DNA of 64,000 bases. Origin: Clostridia bacterium. Lineage in GTDB: Bacteria > Bacillota > Clostridia > Lachnospirales > Lachnospiraceae. A model generated the notes under the pieces. It was not told where the DNA came from. It saw only the letters and a program-made list of their open reading frames with translations, and did not search any database. The DNA lies in assembly GCA_910575725.1 (NCBI GenBank), contig CAJTFE010000001.1:62001-126000 (forward strand), read 5' to 3'. Every line of letters starts with the position of its first letter. Within the stretch, counting starts at the first letter, position 1. This document shows positions 53,768 through 61,766 of the stretch, piece by piece. Both the position numbers and the translations under genes were made by a program.

Positions 53768-54046
53768 ATGGCAGGAAGACCTGGCAGAAAGCCAAAGATG
53801 ACATTAGAAGAGCAGATTGAACAAGTTTCGAATGACATAGAAGCATACAAGGAATCTGTTAAAACCTTAGAGGATAAGAAAAAAGAACTGCTAAAACAGA
53901 AACGTGAAGAAGATTTGTCTGCATTATATGAGCTTATGCAGGATATGAATTTATCGGTTGATAATGTCAAAGGTATTTTAAATGATATAAAAAATCAACA
54001 GGGTAAAGAGGAAAGTGATAGTTTGGAAGCTTTAAGGGTGGTGTGA
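53768..54046 (+). CDS. Small coiled-coil protein with AT-hook-like N-terminus (paralogue 1)
   Basis: The 92-residue protein starts MAGRPGRKPKMTLEEQIEQV: a Gly-Arg-Pro AT-hook-like basic stretch, followed by a coiled coil and LYELMQDMNLSVDNVKGIL. The gene at 55269 shares the layout and the K-x-ELL-KxKR-x-E, LY-x-x-M-Q and L-S-x-x-D/N-V positions. Such proteins are sometimes labelled FliJ, which has no support here. AAGGAGG lies upstream. Function unknown; DNA binding is a guess. Confidence 0.65.
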   Translation: MAGRPGRKPKMTLEEQIEQVSNDIEAYKESVKTLEDKKKELLKQKREEDLSALYELMQDMNLSVDNVKGILNDIKNQQGKEESDSLEALRVV

Positions 54047-54055
54047 TTTGAAATG

Positions 54056-54097
54056 ACCTCTATATTGCCTTTATTTGGGCATATAGGGGTTTTTGTT
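54056..54097 (+). terminator. Intrinsic terminator
   Basis: CCTCTATATTGCC pairs (with G-T pairs) with GGGCATATAGGGG and is followed by TTTTTGTTT. Confidence 0.65.
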
Positions 54098-54130
54098 TCT
54101 TTTATAGATATACATAGTAACTATAGATAG

Positions 54131-54159
54131 TTGCACGCTTTTTTGGCGGATGGTACAAT
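54131..54159 (+). promoter_or_regulatory. Promoter of the DUF4160 operon
   Basis: TTGCAC (54131-54136), 17-nt spacer, TACAAT (54154-54159), about 30 bp before the DUF4160 ATG. Confidence 0.65.
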
Positions 54160-54190
54160 ATAATAAAAATAACCAAAGGAGAAATATAAA

Positions 54191-54441
54191 ATGCCGGAAA
54201 TAAGTAGATTTTATGGAATAGTTATTAAAATGTTTTTCAAACCGAAGGAACATGAACCGAGTCATTTGCATGCTCTATATGGTGAACATATAGGAATTTT
54301 TGATTTACGGACAATGGAAATGACAGAAGGCGATCTTCCAAAAAAGCGCAAGAGCTTGTAAAAGAGTGGATGAGAAACAATCAGAAAGAGCTGCTTGAAA
54401 TGTGGGATAGTCAAAATTTAAGGAAATTACCGCCTTTATAA
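54191..54441 (+). pseudogene. DUF4160 gene with a frameshift
   Basis: ATG 54191 begins MPEISRFYGIVIKMFFKPKE, then HEPSHLHALYGEHIG and EGDLPKK, the DUF4160 pattern (H-x-HA core). The frame then meets TAA at 54359-54361. In the +1 frame after the A-run near 54340-54346 the expected C-terminus continues (AQELVKEWMRNNQKELLEMW) to TAA at 54441. A one-base loss in the A-run explains this; slippage or a sequencing error could too. It pairs with the DUF2442 gene downstream. Confidence 0.75.
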
Positions 54442-54457
54442 GAAATGGAGGGTTTAT

Positions 54458-54721
54458 ATGATTCCTAGAATTAAAAGTGTAAAACCATTAGAAAATTATA
54501 TATTACATGTTATTTTTGATGATGGACGGGATTGTTTATATGACGTTGGAGAAGATATAGAAAATATAAAAGAATATGAAGATTTAAAAAGTGTTTACGG
54601 CCTTTTTGAAAATGTACAGCTTGATGAAAGCCGGACTTGTGTTTTCTGGAATGATTTTATTGATCTTCCGAGTGACATTATATATGAATACGGAAAGGAA
54701 GAAGCAGAATTACATGAGTGA
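54458..54721 (+). CDS. DUF2442 protein
   Basis: The 87-residue protein has KSVKPLENYILHVIFDDGRD and the conserved FWNDFIDLPSDIIYEYG (about 63-79), the DUF2442 pattern. It stands 16 bp after the DUF4160 frame; the two families are often adjacent and are suspected to act as a toxin-antitoxin pair. The next gene overlaps it by 8 bp. Confidence 0.8.
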   Translation: MIPRIKSVKPLENYILHVIFDDGRDCLYDVGEDIENIKEYEDLKSVYGLFENVQLDESRTCVFWNDFIDLPSDIIYEYGKEEAELHE

Positions 54722-55046
54722 TTTATTATCATATAAGAATTACAATGGTACAGTAGAATACTCCAAAGAAGACAGCTGCCTTTTTGGAAAAGTGATGGGA
54801 ATAAAGTCTTTGTTATCTTATGAAGGAAATTCTGTACAGGAATTAGAACGAGGCTTTCAGAATGTGATTGATGAATACCTGACAGATTGCAAAGAGCGAA
54901 ATGTGGAACCTGAACAGCCTTATAAGGGTTCATTCAATGTTAGGATTAGTCCGGAGCTTCATCGAAATATTGCCGTGTATGCTATGGAACATGGAAAGAG
55001 TTTGAATGCTGCTGTTGAGGAAGCAATCGGAAATATGGTTGGATAA
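54714..55046 (+). CDS. Orphan HicB-family antitoxin
   Basis: The start at ATG 54714 overlaps the DUF2442 stop; the longer frame to 54591 lies inside DUF2442. The 110-residue protein has a HicB partial RNase-H-like domain (YNGTVEYSKEDSCLFGKVMG) and a C-terminal ribbon-helix-helix (GSFNVRISPELHRNIAVYAM, then SLNAAVEEAI). No HicA toxin is present nearby, so it may act as a transcription regulator or antitoxin of a toxin elsewhere. Confidence 0.78.
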   Translation: MSDLLSYKNYNGTVEYSKEDSCLFGKVMGIKSLLSYEGNSVQELERGFQNVIDEYLTDCKERNVEPEQPYKGSFNVRISPELHRNIAVYAMEHGKSLNAAVEEAIGNMVG

Positions 55047-55123
55047 AAAATAGAATCAAGGAAGCTTTCACCGATTTTTTTGCATAAATTATCCAGGACA
55101 GGCATATACTGTCAGTAGTATAT

Positions 55124-55260
55124 CCGCGATATTACGGAACTCAAAACAGTAATATCCTTCACAATGCACAAATCGATTTCCAGACACATGTTTTCTGTGG
55201 CTGGAAATTGATTTCAGACCAGTGTATTGTGGAGGATATTACGGAACTAGAAATAGGAGG
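55124..55260 (+). repeat. Family-A palindromic repeat, 1.5 copies (locus 3)
   Basis: A tail of a first copy (55124-55148) is followed by a full unit. The hairpin spans 55149-55242: GTAATATCC/GGATATTAC outer, ACAATGCAC/GTGTATTGT and AAATCGATTTCCA/TGGAAATTGATTT inner, each with at most one G-T. GGAACT occurs at 55136 and 55243 (107 nt apart). The tail ends ATAGGAGG, the ribosome site of the gene at 55269. Confidence 0.85.
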
Positions 55261-55268
55261 ACAAACAT

Positions 55269-55520
55269 ATGGCAAGGCCAAGAACAAGAGCAAGAAAAAC
55301 CTACGACGAACTACTGGCAGAAAACGAGGAGAAGCTTAGAAAGCATACAGAAGCCGTTTCCCTGCTTCAAAAGGAAAGGGAAGAGCTGTTAAAAGCAAAG
55401 CGTGACGAAGAGATGCAGGAGCTTTATACTTACATGCAGGAGAACGAGCTTTCCGCACAGGATGTTCTTGTAAGCTTAAGAGAACAGAACAGCGATCTGG
55501 AAGAGCGGGAGGCTTCGTAA
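55269..55520 (+). CDS. Small coiled-coil protein with AT-hook-like N-terminus (paralogue 2)
   Basis: The 83-residue protein starts MARPRTRARKTYDELL, followed by a coiled coil (about 16-50) and LYTYMQENELSAQDVLVSL. It is a diverged paralogue of the gene at 53768. Its ribosome site lies inside the family-A repeat, so the repeat has taken over its translation start. Function unknown. Confidence 0.65.
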   Translation: MARPRTRARKTYDELLAENEEKLRKHTEAVSLLQKEREELLKAKRDEEMQELYTYMQENELSAQDVLVSLREQNSDLEEREAS

Positions 55521-55565
55521 AAAGCCCGTCCGCTGCAAAAGCATATGGGGCGCCCCCGGCAGGCG

Positions 55566-56414
55566 CTAAAAGGCCTCCCGGAACTCGCTGGGCGTCATAT
55601 CCATCAGCTTTTTAAAGGCCCGGCTGTAGGTCAGCGTATTTTTAAAGCCCACTTCCGTGGCAATGGCATGGATAGACAGCTTAGAATAGGTAAGATACTC
55701 TTTGGATTTGTTAACCCTGTATTCAGTCAGATACTGATACAGGGTTTTTCCTGTATGTTCCTTAAAAATCTTGCAGAAATAAAACTTGGAAAAATTCACC
55801 TTCTGGCAGATGCTGTCCACGGACAGGTCATCCTTGTAATGTTCGTCGATGTATTTCAGAGCTGTATTCACGATGGTCTGCTGGACGGGTGTGAGGAGCC
55901 TGGCCTCGTCAATCTCATGGGTGACGATCAGAAGCTCATGGATAATCTGATGGAGCAGGTAGCAGGCCTCCATCTGAATAAACAGATCCTTCGTATAATG
56001 ATAGGAACACAGAGAAGTAAAATGTACGGAAATATTGTGAAGAGGGGTAACCGGAATCACGCCCTTCTTTCCGCGTATCATATTGTAATACAGCTTGGCA
56101 TGGGTTCCGGAGAAAATAATATAAAAATACCGCCAGTTAGGCGTAGCCTTTGAAAACCGCAGCCGTGTATTGCAGTTGGAAATGATGATATGCTCCTTAT
56201 GGACGTACTGGACATCCTTATATTTGGTATACTGGGCGATACCATCCAGAATATAAAAAATGATAAATTCCGAATAGTTTGCATTGCATTTTAACTCCCG
56301 TTCGTTGGAATATCCGCACTGGAGAACTTGAAAAGGCAGGTTCACGGACTTGTCGGACAGAAGATTTGACTTATGGATATATTTTGGGGGATATTCTTTT
56401 TGTGGTAATTTCAT
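55566..56414 (-). CDS. AraC-family regulator, likely of L-rhamnose genes
   Basis: The 282-residue protein has an N-terminal cupin-like sensor domain (about 30-160) and a C-terminal pair of helix-turn-helix motifs (LSVDSICQKVNFSKFYFCKI, then IHAIATEVGFKNTLTYSRAF). It is divergent from the sugar transporter genes, with a 190-bp shared gap, so it probably controls them, with L-rhamnose as the inducer. The inducer is inferred from context. Confidence 0.85.
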   Translation of the reverse strand: MKLPQKEYPPKYIHKSNLLSDKSVNLPFQVLQCGYSNERELKCNANYSEFIIFYILDGIAQYTKYKDVQYVHKEHIIISNCNTRLRFSKATPNWRYFYIIFSGTHAKLYYNMIRGKKGVIPVTPLHNISVHFTSLCSYHYTKDLFIQMEACYLLHQIIHELLIVTHEIDEARLLTPVQQTIVNTALKYIDEHYKDDLSVDSICQKVNFSKFYFCKIFKEHTGKTLYQYLTEYRVNKSKEYLTYSKLSIHAIATEVGFKNTLTYSRAFKKLMDMTPSEFREAF

Positions 56415-56604
56415 ACGAAATAAAGTCCTTTCCTGGGAACAATTGTTTGAAATGACAAATAATTCACATATTTTCCATCACTATAGCACAAAAATGCCAG
56501 AAAAGCAAGAAATGATACCGAAAAAACAATATTTGATATTGAATATTCCATATTTTTGAGGTTATCTAGTAGCATAAAGACCAAGCAAGGAAGGAGAAGA
56601 CAAG

Positions 56605-58119
56605 GTGAACGAGCAAAATTACATTCTCGAGCTGAAGGATGTGGTCAAAACCTTCGGCGGCGTCACCGCCCTGGCAGGTGTGCAGTTTCAACTGAAAAAG
56701 GGTGAAATACACGCGTTGATGGGTGAGAACGGCGCAGGAAAATCCACCTTCATCAAAGTTATCACAGGCGTTCATAAGCCGGACAGCGGAATCATGCTGC
56801 TGGAGGGAGAGCGGATCAGCCCCCGGAACACCATGGATTCGGCAAAACTGGGAATTGCGGCGATCTATCAGCACGTAACGGCATTCCCGGATCTGTCTGT
56901 GACTGAAAATATTTTTATGGGGCAGGAGATTAAGAACAAGCTGGGCATGTACGACTGGCGTCAGATGAACCAGAGAGCCAAGGAACTGATTGAGCCTCTG
57001 AGCAAGGAGATTGACGTGACAAAGCCTATGGGTTCTTTAAGCGTTGCGGCACAGCAGCTTGTGGAGATTGCCAAGGCTCTTTCCAGAGACGCAAGAATTC
57101 TTATCATGGATGAGCCCACGGCTTCTCTGACTGCCAACGAGTGCGAGGAGCTTTATGCCATTGCAGAGCGGCTCCGGGACGAGGGCGTTTCCATTATTCT
57201 GATTTCCCATAGGTTTGAGGATATGTACCGCCTGGCAACCCGGGTAACCGTATTCCGTGACGCACAGTACATAGGCTGCTGGGATGTGGATAAGATTTCC
57301 AACCAGAAGCTCATCGGTGCCATGGTAGGCCGCGAGCTGGATCAGATGTATCCGGAAAAGACGGCCAAGATTGGGGAAACCATACTGAAAGTGGAAGATA
57401 TCTCCAAGGAAGGGTATTTTAAGAATATTTCCTTTGAAGTAAAGAGGGGCGAGATCCTGGCGCTTACGGGGCTGGTAGGAGCAGGGCGTACCGAGGTCTG
57501 CCAGACTATTTTCGGTATTATGAACCCTGACAGCGGAAGAATTCTTCTGGAGGGACAGGAGATTCATGTAAAGACGCCGGTGGAGGCTTTCCGCTACGGC
57601 ATCGGCCTGCTTCCGGAGAACCGGCAGACACAGGGGCTTGTCAACGAGCTTCCCATTTATCAGAACGTGTCTTCTGCGGATATGACGCAGTTTGCAAAGG
57701 CAAATATGCTGGACGAAAATGCAGAGATTCAAAAAGCCATCGAGCTTTGCCAGAAGATTTCTCTCAAGGCCAAGGATATCAGCGCACCGCCTTCCTCACT
57801 GTCAGGCGGAAACCAGCAGAAGGTAGTATTTGCCAAGCTGCTCAATTGTTCCCTTAAGGTTCTGATTCTCGACGAGCCTACCAAGGGTATCGACGTAGGC
57901 GCAAAGTATTCGATTTATGAGATTATGAACGAGCTGGCGGCAAACGGCTATGCGATCATTATGGTTTCCTCCGAGATGCCGGAGGTTCTTGGTATGGCCG
58001 ATCGGATCGTAGTTATGAAATCCGGCCATGTGACCGGCGAGTTTGACAACAAAGAAGTATCCCAGGAAATGATTATGGCAGCTTCCTTGGGAGAGCAGAG
58101 GAAGGAGGCCAGGGCATGA
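56605..58119 (+). CDS. Sugar ABC transporter ATPase, double nucleotide-binding (likely rhamnose)
   Basis: GTG 56605 follows AAGGAGA. The 504-residue protein has two ABC domains: Walker A GENGAGKS and signature LSVAAQQ in the first, a degenerate Walker A (GLVGAGRTE) and signature LSGGNQQK in the second, as in RbsA, MglA and RhaT. It energises the two permeases that follow and sits in an operon with rhaB and rhaA. Confidence 0.9.
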   Translation: MNEQNYILELKDVVKTFGGVTALAGVQFQLKKGEIHALMGENGAGKSTFIKVITGVHKPDSGIMLLEGERISPRNTMDSAKLGIAAIYQHVTAFPDLSVTENIFMGQEIKNKLGMYDWRQMNQRAKELIEPLSKEIDVTKPMGSLSVAAQQLVEIAKALSRDARILIMDEPTASLTANECEELYAIAERLRDEGVSIILISHRFEDMYRLATRVTVFRDAQYIGCWDVDKISNQKLIGAMVGRELDQMYPEKTAKIGETILKVEDISKEGYFKNISFEVKRGEILALTGLVGAGRTEVCQTIFGIMNPDSGRILLEGQEIHVKTPVEAFRYGIGLLPENRQTQGLVNELPIYQNVSSADMTQFAKANMLDENAEIQKAIELCQKISLKAKDISAPPSSLSGGNQQKVVFAKLLNCSLKVLILDEPTKGIDVGAKYSIYEIMNELAANGYAIIMVSSEMPEVLGMADRIVVMKSGHVTGEFDNKEVSQEMIMAASLGEQRKEARA

Positions 58120-59096
58120 AAAAAGTATTCGGATACCGTAACATCGGTCTTATTTTCGGTCTGATAGGGCTTCTGGCGCTGGCAGGAATCATTACGCCCT
58201 CGATGTTTTCTCTCAATACCATTATTTCCATGCTGAGAAATAATGCGGTTTACGTATTCCTGGCTATGGGTATGATGGTCGTTCTGGTGACAGGAGGAAT
58301 TGATCTGTCGGTTGGTTCTATTCTGGCTTTGTCCGGCGTGGTCTGCACCTCGCTGATGAGCAGCCATATGGAGATTCCCAACATCGTGTGGGTGATTTTA
58401 AGCCTTGTAATCGGAATTGTCTGCGGAGCCTTTAACGGTTTTGTAGTCGGCTATCTGAAGGTGGTTCCCATGATTGCGACACTGGGCACCATGTATATCT
58501 ACAGAGGCTTTGCATTCCTCTTAAGCGGCGGCAACTGGTGGTTCCCCCATCAGATTTCCGAGGGCTACCAGGCATGGGCAGGCAGACAGATTCTTGGAAT
58601 CCCAAGCATTCTCTGGATTGCGGCTATTGTATTCCTGACAGCGTACTGGTATCTCAGCTACCGTACCACCGGCAGGCGCATCTATGCGATCGGAACGAAT
58701 GTAGAGTCTGCCAAGGTTGCCGGTATCAAGGAAGCGAGAATCCGTTTTCTGGCATTTGTAATCTGCGGCGCGCTGGCCGGCATCTCCGGTATGCTTTACA
58801 CGGCCAACTATGCAATGTGTACCTACACCATCGGCGACGGCTATGAGCTGCAGGCCATCGCAATCTGCATCCTGGGAGGCGTCAGCATCACAGGAGGCCG
58901 CGGAACCGTGGACGGCGTATTCATCGGATGGCTGATGATGAGCGTGATTACGCAGTTTATCAGTCTGCTTCCGGGCTTGTCCGTATGGCAGAAGGCTCTG
59001 CAGGGCGCTATTATTATTGCGGCCGTATTCTTAAATATTGCGATGACACGCTCTTCTGAGAAGCGTTTCCTCAAAGAAAGGGGGGCACTGCTCTAA
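58116..59096 (+). CDS. Sugar ABC transporter permease 1 (likely rhamnose)
   Basis: The 326-residue membrane protein has about nine membrane segments and the BPD_transp_2 blocks GGIDLSVGSILALSGVV and GGVSITGGRGTVDG. It overlaps the ATPase gene by 4 bp and the second permease by 1 bp. It resembles RhaP/RbsC. Specificity is inferred from the operon. Confidence 0.9.
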   Translation: MKKVFGYRNIGLIFGLIGLLALAGIITPSMFSLNTIISMLRNNAVYVFLAMGMMVVLVTGGIDLSVGSILALSGVVCTSLMSSHMEIPNIVWVILSLVIGIVCGAFNGFVVGYLKVVPMIATLGTMYIYRGFAFLLSGGNWWFPHQISEGYQAWAGRQILGIPSILWIAAIVFLTAYWYLSYRTTGRRIYAIGTNVESAKVAGIKEARIRFLAFVICGALAGISGMLYTANYAMCTYTIGDGYELQAIAICILGGVSITGGRGTVDGVFIGWLMMSVITQFISLLPGLSVWQKALQGAIIIAAVFLNIAMTRSSEKRFLKERGALL

Positions 59097-60337
59097 TGGC
59101 TGAGAATAAAGCTGCGGTCAGAGATCTGACTGTCAAAGAGGGTTTTCAATTAAGCAAGTTTCTAGTAAAATGGGAAATGATCCTGGTTTACATATTGATT
59201 CTTATTAATCTGATTCTGGCGGCTGCCAGACCGGGATTGTATTTTAATATCGGCACCATTCAGTCTATTATTCAGTCCGGACTGGACCTGTCGCCTATGG
59301 TAATGGGTATGGTGTTTGTGCTGATGCTTGGAGACATTGACGTATCCATTGCTTCTAATATGGTACTCTCCGGTATGACAACGGGACTTCTGTATCAGAA
59401 CGGAGCTCCGGCTGTTGTGGCTGTGCTGGCAGGCATTTTGACAGGGGCAGTCTGCGGAGCCTTTAACGGTATCCTGGTTGGATATGTGAAGATGCCCGCG
59501 GTTATTGTAACCATTTCCACCTCCATGCTGTTCCGCGGAATTGTAGAGATTATCCTGGATGTGAATTCGCTGAAGAATTTCCCGCCCTTCTACAATGCCA
59601 TCGGCTGGAGAAACTGGTGGATCTTCCCCATTTGTATGGTGTTGTATATCATCATTACCGTGATTTTCTACTTTGTCCTTCATCGGTCTACCTTTGGACG
59701 GAAGCTGTATATCGTGGGAAATAATCCTGTGACGGCGGAATATTCCGGTATCCGGGTAGAGCGCGTAAAGCTCATTGTGTTTATCCTGATGGGCGTGATG
59801 GCGGGAATCGGTTCCATTTTCTTTGTAGGACGTATGGGCGGCGGACTTTCCTCCTCCATGGGTACAGGATATGAGATGGACACCATCGCTATCTGCGTAT
59901 TGGGCGGCGTGTCTACCAACGGCGGTAAGGGTAAGGTATACGGTCCCTTTATCTCCACCTTTATTATGGCCTTCCTGCTGTACACTCTGGGACTGATTGG
60001 CGTGGATGCCAATACCCGGAAGATTGTAACAGGTATTGTGCTTTTGATTGCGGTTCTGATTCCCAGCGTGAACCGGCAGCTGATTGCAGACGTGAAGCTC
60101 AAGGTTCTCTATAAGAACAACAAGAACATTGAGGCTCTCAACATAAAGACGGCCGCTGAGGTAAAAGAGCTTAAGGCAGAGATTGCAAGGCTGAAAAAGA
60201 CGGGCGATCCCGATGGAAAGATCCGTAAGGCGGAGGAGAGAATAGCATCCCTCCAGAATACCTGTAAGGAAAAAACCGCCCAGATGAAGGCGGAGCTGGA
60301 AGAGAATGCCCGGAAGAATAAAGAGCGTTTTTCTTAG
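59096..60337 (+). CDS. Sugar ABC transporter permease 2 with cytoplasmic coiled-coil tail
   Basis: The 413-residue protein has a normal BPD_transp_2 permease part (residues 1-340: LGDIDVSIASNMVLSG, GGVSTNGGKGKVYG). It is followed by a ~70-residue charged coiled coil (AAEVKELKAEIARLKKTGD, then EERIASLQNTCKEKTAQMK) that sugar permeases of this family usually lack. The tail may hold partners at the membrane or stabilise the complex. Confidence 0.88.
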   Translation: MAENKAAVRDLTVKEGFQLSKFLVKWEMILVYILILINLILAAARPGLYFNIGTIQSIIQSGLDLSPMVMGMVFVLMLGDIDVSIASNMVLSGMTTGLLYQNGAPAVVAVLAGILTGAVCGAFNGILVGYVKMPAVIVTISTSMLFRGIVEIILDVNSLKNFPPFYNAIGWRNWWIFPICMVLYIIITVIFYFVLHRSTFGRKLYIVGNNPVTAEYSGIRVERVKLIVFILMGVMAGIGSIFFVGRMGGGLSSSMGTGYEMDTIAICVLGGVSTNGGKGKVYGPFISTFIMAFLLYTLGLIGVDANTRKIVTGIVLLIAVLIPSVNRQLIADVKLKVLYKNNKNIEALNIKTAAEVKELKAEIARLKKTGDPDGKIRKAEERIASLQNTCKEKTAQMKAELEENARKNKERFS

Positions 60338-60488
60338 GGAGAAAGCTTAGTATCTGTGAGGAGGGTATCTCACGGGCCATTTAGGAGAGCAGACCTTATT
60401 CTGCTGACATATGGTATATCCGGGGTTTAGAGCGCCCCGTATATATAAAAAGAGCTATAAAGCAAAAATAAAAGGAGGATATTTCATT

Positions 60489-61697
60489 ATGATGAAAAAG
60501 ATCTTAGCTCTGATGCTCAGTGTGAGCATGATTGCAGGACTTGCAGCCTGCGGTTCCAAAGAAACAGAAGCTCCGGCAGCTGAAGCGCCGGCAGCAGAGG
60601 CTCCTGCCGAGACAGGCGGAGACGACGCAGAGGCAGAGGCTCCTGCAGCACCGTCTGCAGAAGGCGGAAAGCATGTATTTATGTTCAAGTCCACCGGCAA
60701 CAAGTTCGGCGATCTGATGTATGAAGGCTACAAAGAGTACATGGAAGCAAAGGGCTATGTAACCGAGTATGACAGCCCGGCTGAGACAACCGTAGCTGCT
60801 CAGGTTCAGATGCTTGACGAGCTGATTACCCAGGGTGTTGCTTCTATCGTTATTTCCACCAACGGAGATACCGGATATGATGAGATTTTCCAGAAGGCAA
60901 AGGATGCCGGAATCCCCATCGTTTCCATCGACTCTGAGGCAAGCGTTGATTACCGTCTGGCACATATCAACCAGGCAGAGGTACAGGATATCGGATCTTA
61001 CCTGGTACAGGCAGCCGTTCTGATTACCCTCGGCGTAGATTATCCGGAAGATAAGACCATGGAAGAGGTTGTAGCAGAGCAGCTTGGAAGCTACTCAGGC
61101 GATGAGATCGTCCTTGGCGTTCTTTCCGCTGGTATCGACACTCCGGTTCAGAACAGCTGGATCGCAGCAATGGAGACAGAGCTGGCAAAGGATATGTACA
61201 AGGGCAAGGTTAGCCCGGAGCTTGACAAGAAATACGGAAATGACGACCCGGTTGAGTCCACAACCCAGGCAAATGCTTTCGTAGCAGAGAACAAGGTTGA
61301 TTGTATCATTTCCCCGACTACTGTTGGTATCGCAGCAGCAGGACAGGTTCTTAAGGGCGCTAACAGCGAGATTAAGCTGACAGGTCTTGGACTTCCTTCT
61401 GAGATGCAGTCCTTCATGCCCAACGCAGCAGAGGATGATGCATTTGCATCCGTGTGTCCTTACATGATGCTGTGGGATGTTATCCATCTTGGCGCTGTAG
61501 CAGGTGCTGCAATTGACGCTGCTCTGACCAACGGATGGGCAGGAACTGACGGCGAGACCTTCACCATGGCTGCTTTCCGTGACTATGCTGAGGAAGATTA
61601 CACTGTTTATACACAGGGTGACGGAACTTTCGTTCTGGCCGGTACACCGTACATCTTCTACAAGGGCAACATGTCCGAGTGGATCAGCAAGCTGTAA
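60489..61697 (+). CDS. Sugar-binding lipoprotein of the ABC transporter (likely rhamnose)
   Basis: The start at ATG 60489 has AAAGGAGG upstream. The 403-residue product has a lipoprotein signal (SMIAGLAACGSKE, lipobox Cys near residue 21), then an Ala/Glu/Pro-rich linker and a type I periplasmic-binding fold (GGKHVFMFKSTGNKFGDLMY). It delivers sugar to the permeases. In known rhamnose transporters this component is RhaS. Confidence 0.88.
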   Translation: MMKKILALMLSVSMIAGLAACGSKETEAPAAEAPAAEAPAETGGDDAEAEAPAAPSAEGGKHVFMFKSTGNKFGDLMYEGYKEYMEAKGYVTEYDSPAETTVAAQVQMLDELITQGVASIVISTNGDTGYDEIFQKAKDAGIPIVSIDSEASVDYRLAHINQAEVQDIGSYLVQAAVLITLGVDYPEDKTMEEVVAEQLGSYSGDEIVLGVLSAGIDTPVQNSWIAAMETELAKDMYKGKVSPELDKKYGNDDPVESTTQANAFVAENKVDCIISPTTVGIAAAGQVLKGANSEIKLTGLGLPSEMQSFMPNAAEDDAFASVCPYMMLWDVIHLGAVAGAAIDAALTNGWAGTDGETFTMAAFRDYAEEDYTVYTQGDGTFVLAGTPYIFYKGNMSEWISKL

Positions 61698-61717
61698 GAT
61701 TTTAAATGTTATAAGCA

Positions 61718-61749
61718 CTGGGGGACTGCACCTGCAGTCCCCCAGTTTT
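61718..61749 (+). terminator. Terminator-like hairpin between the binding protein and rhaB
   Basis: CTGGGGGACTGCA (61718-61730) pairs perfectly with TGCAGTCCCCCAG (61733-61745) with a 2-nt loop, followed by TTTT. It lies 21-70 bp after the lipoprotein stop, and rhaB starts 18 bp beyond it. It would stabilise the binding-protein mRNA and lower rhaB expression. Confidence 0.75.
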
Positions 61750-61766
61750 AAAGAAGGAGAAGAGGG

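Noticed and set aside
53768..54046. FliJ flagellar export label
   Set aside because: Only the coiled coil is shared with FliJ; no flagellar genes are present and the AT-hook-like start does not fit.
53553..55565. Prophage or integrative element at tRNA-Leu
   Set aside because: No integrase, no repeated tRNA 3' end and no phage genes are visible in the window.
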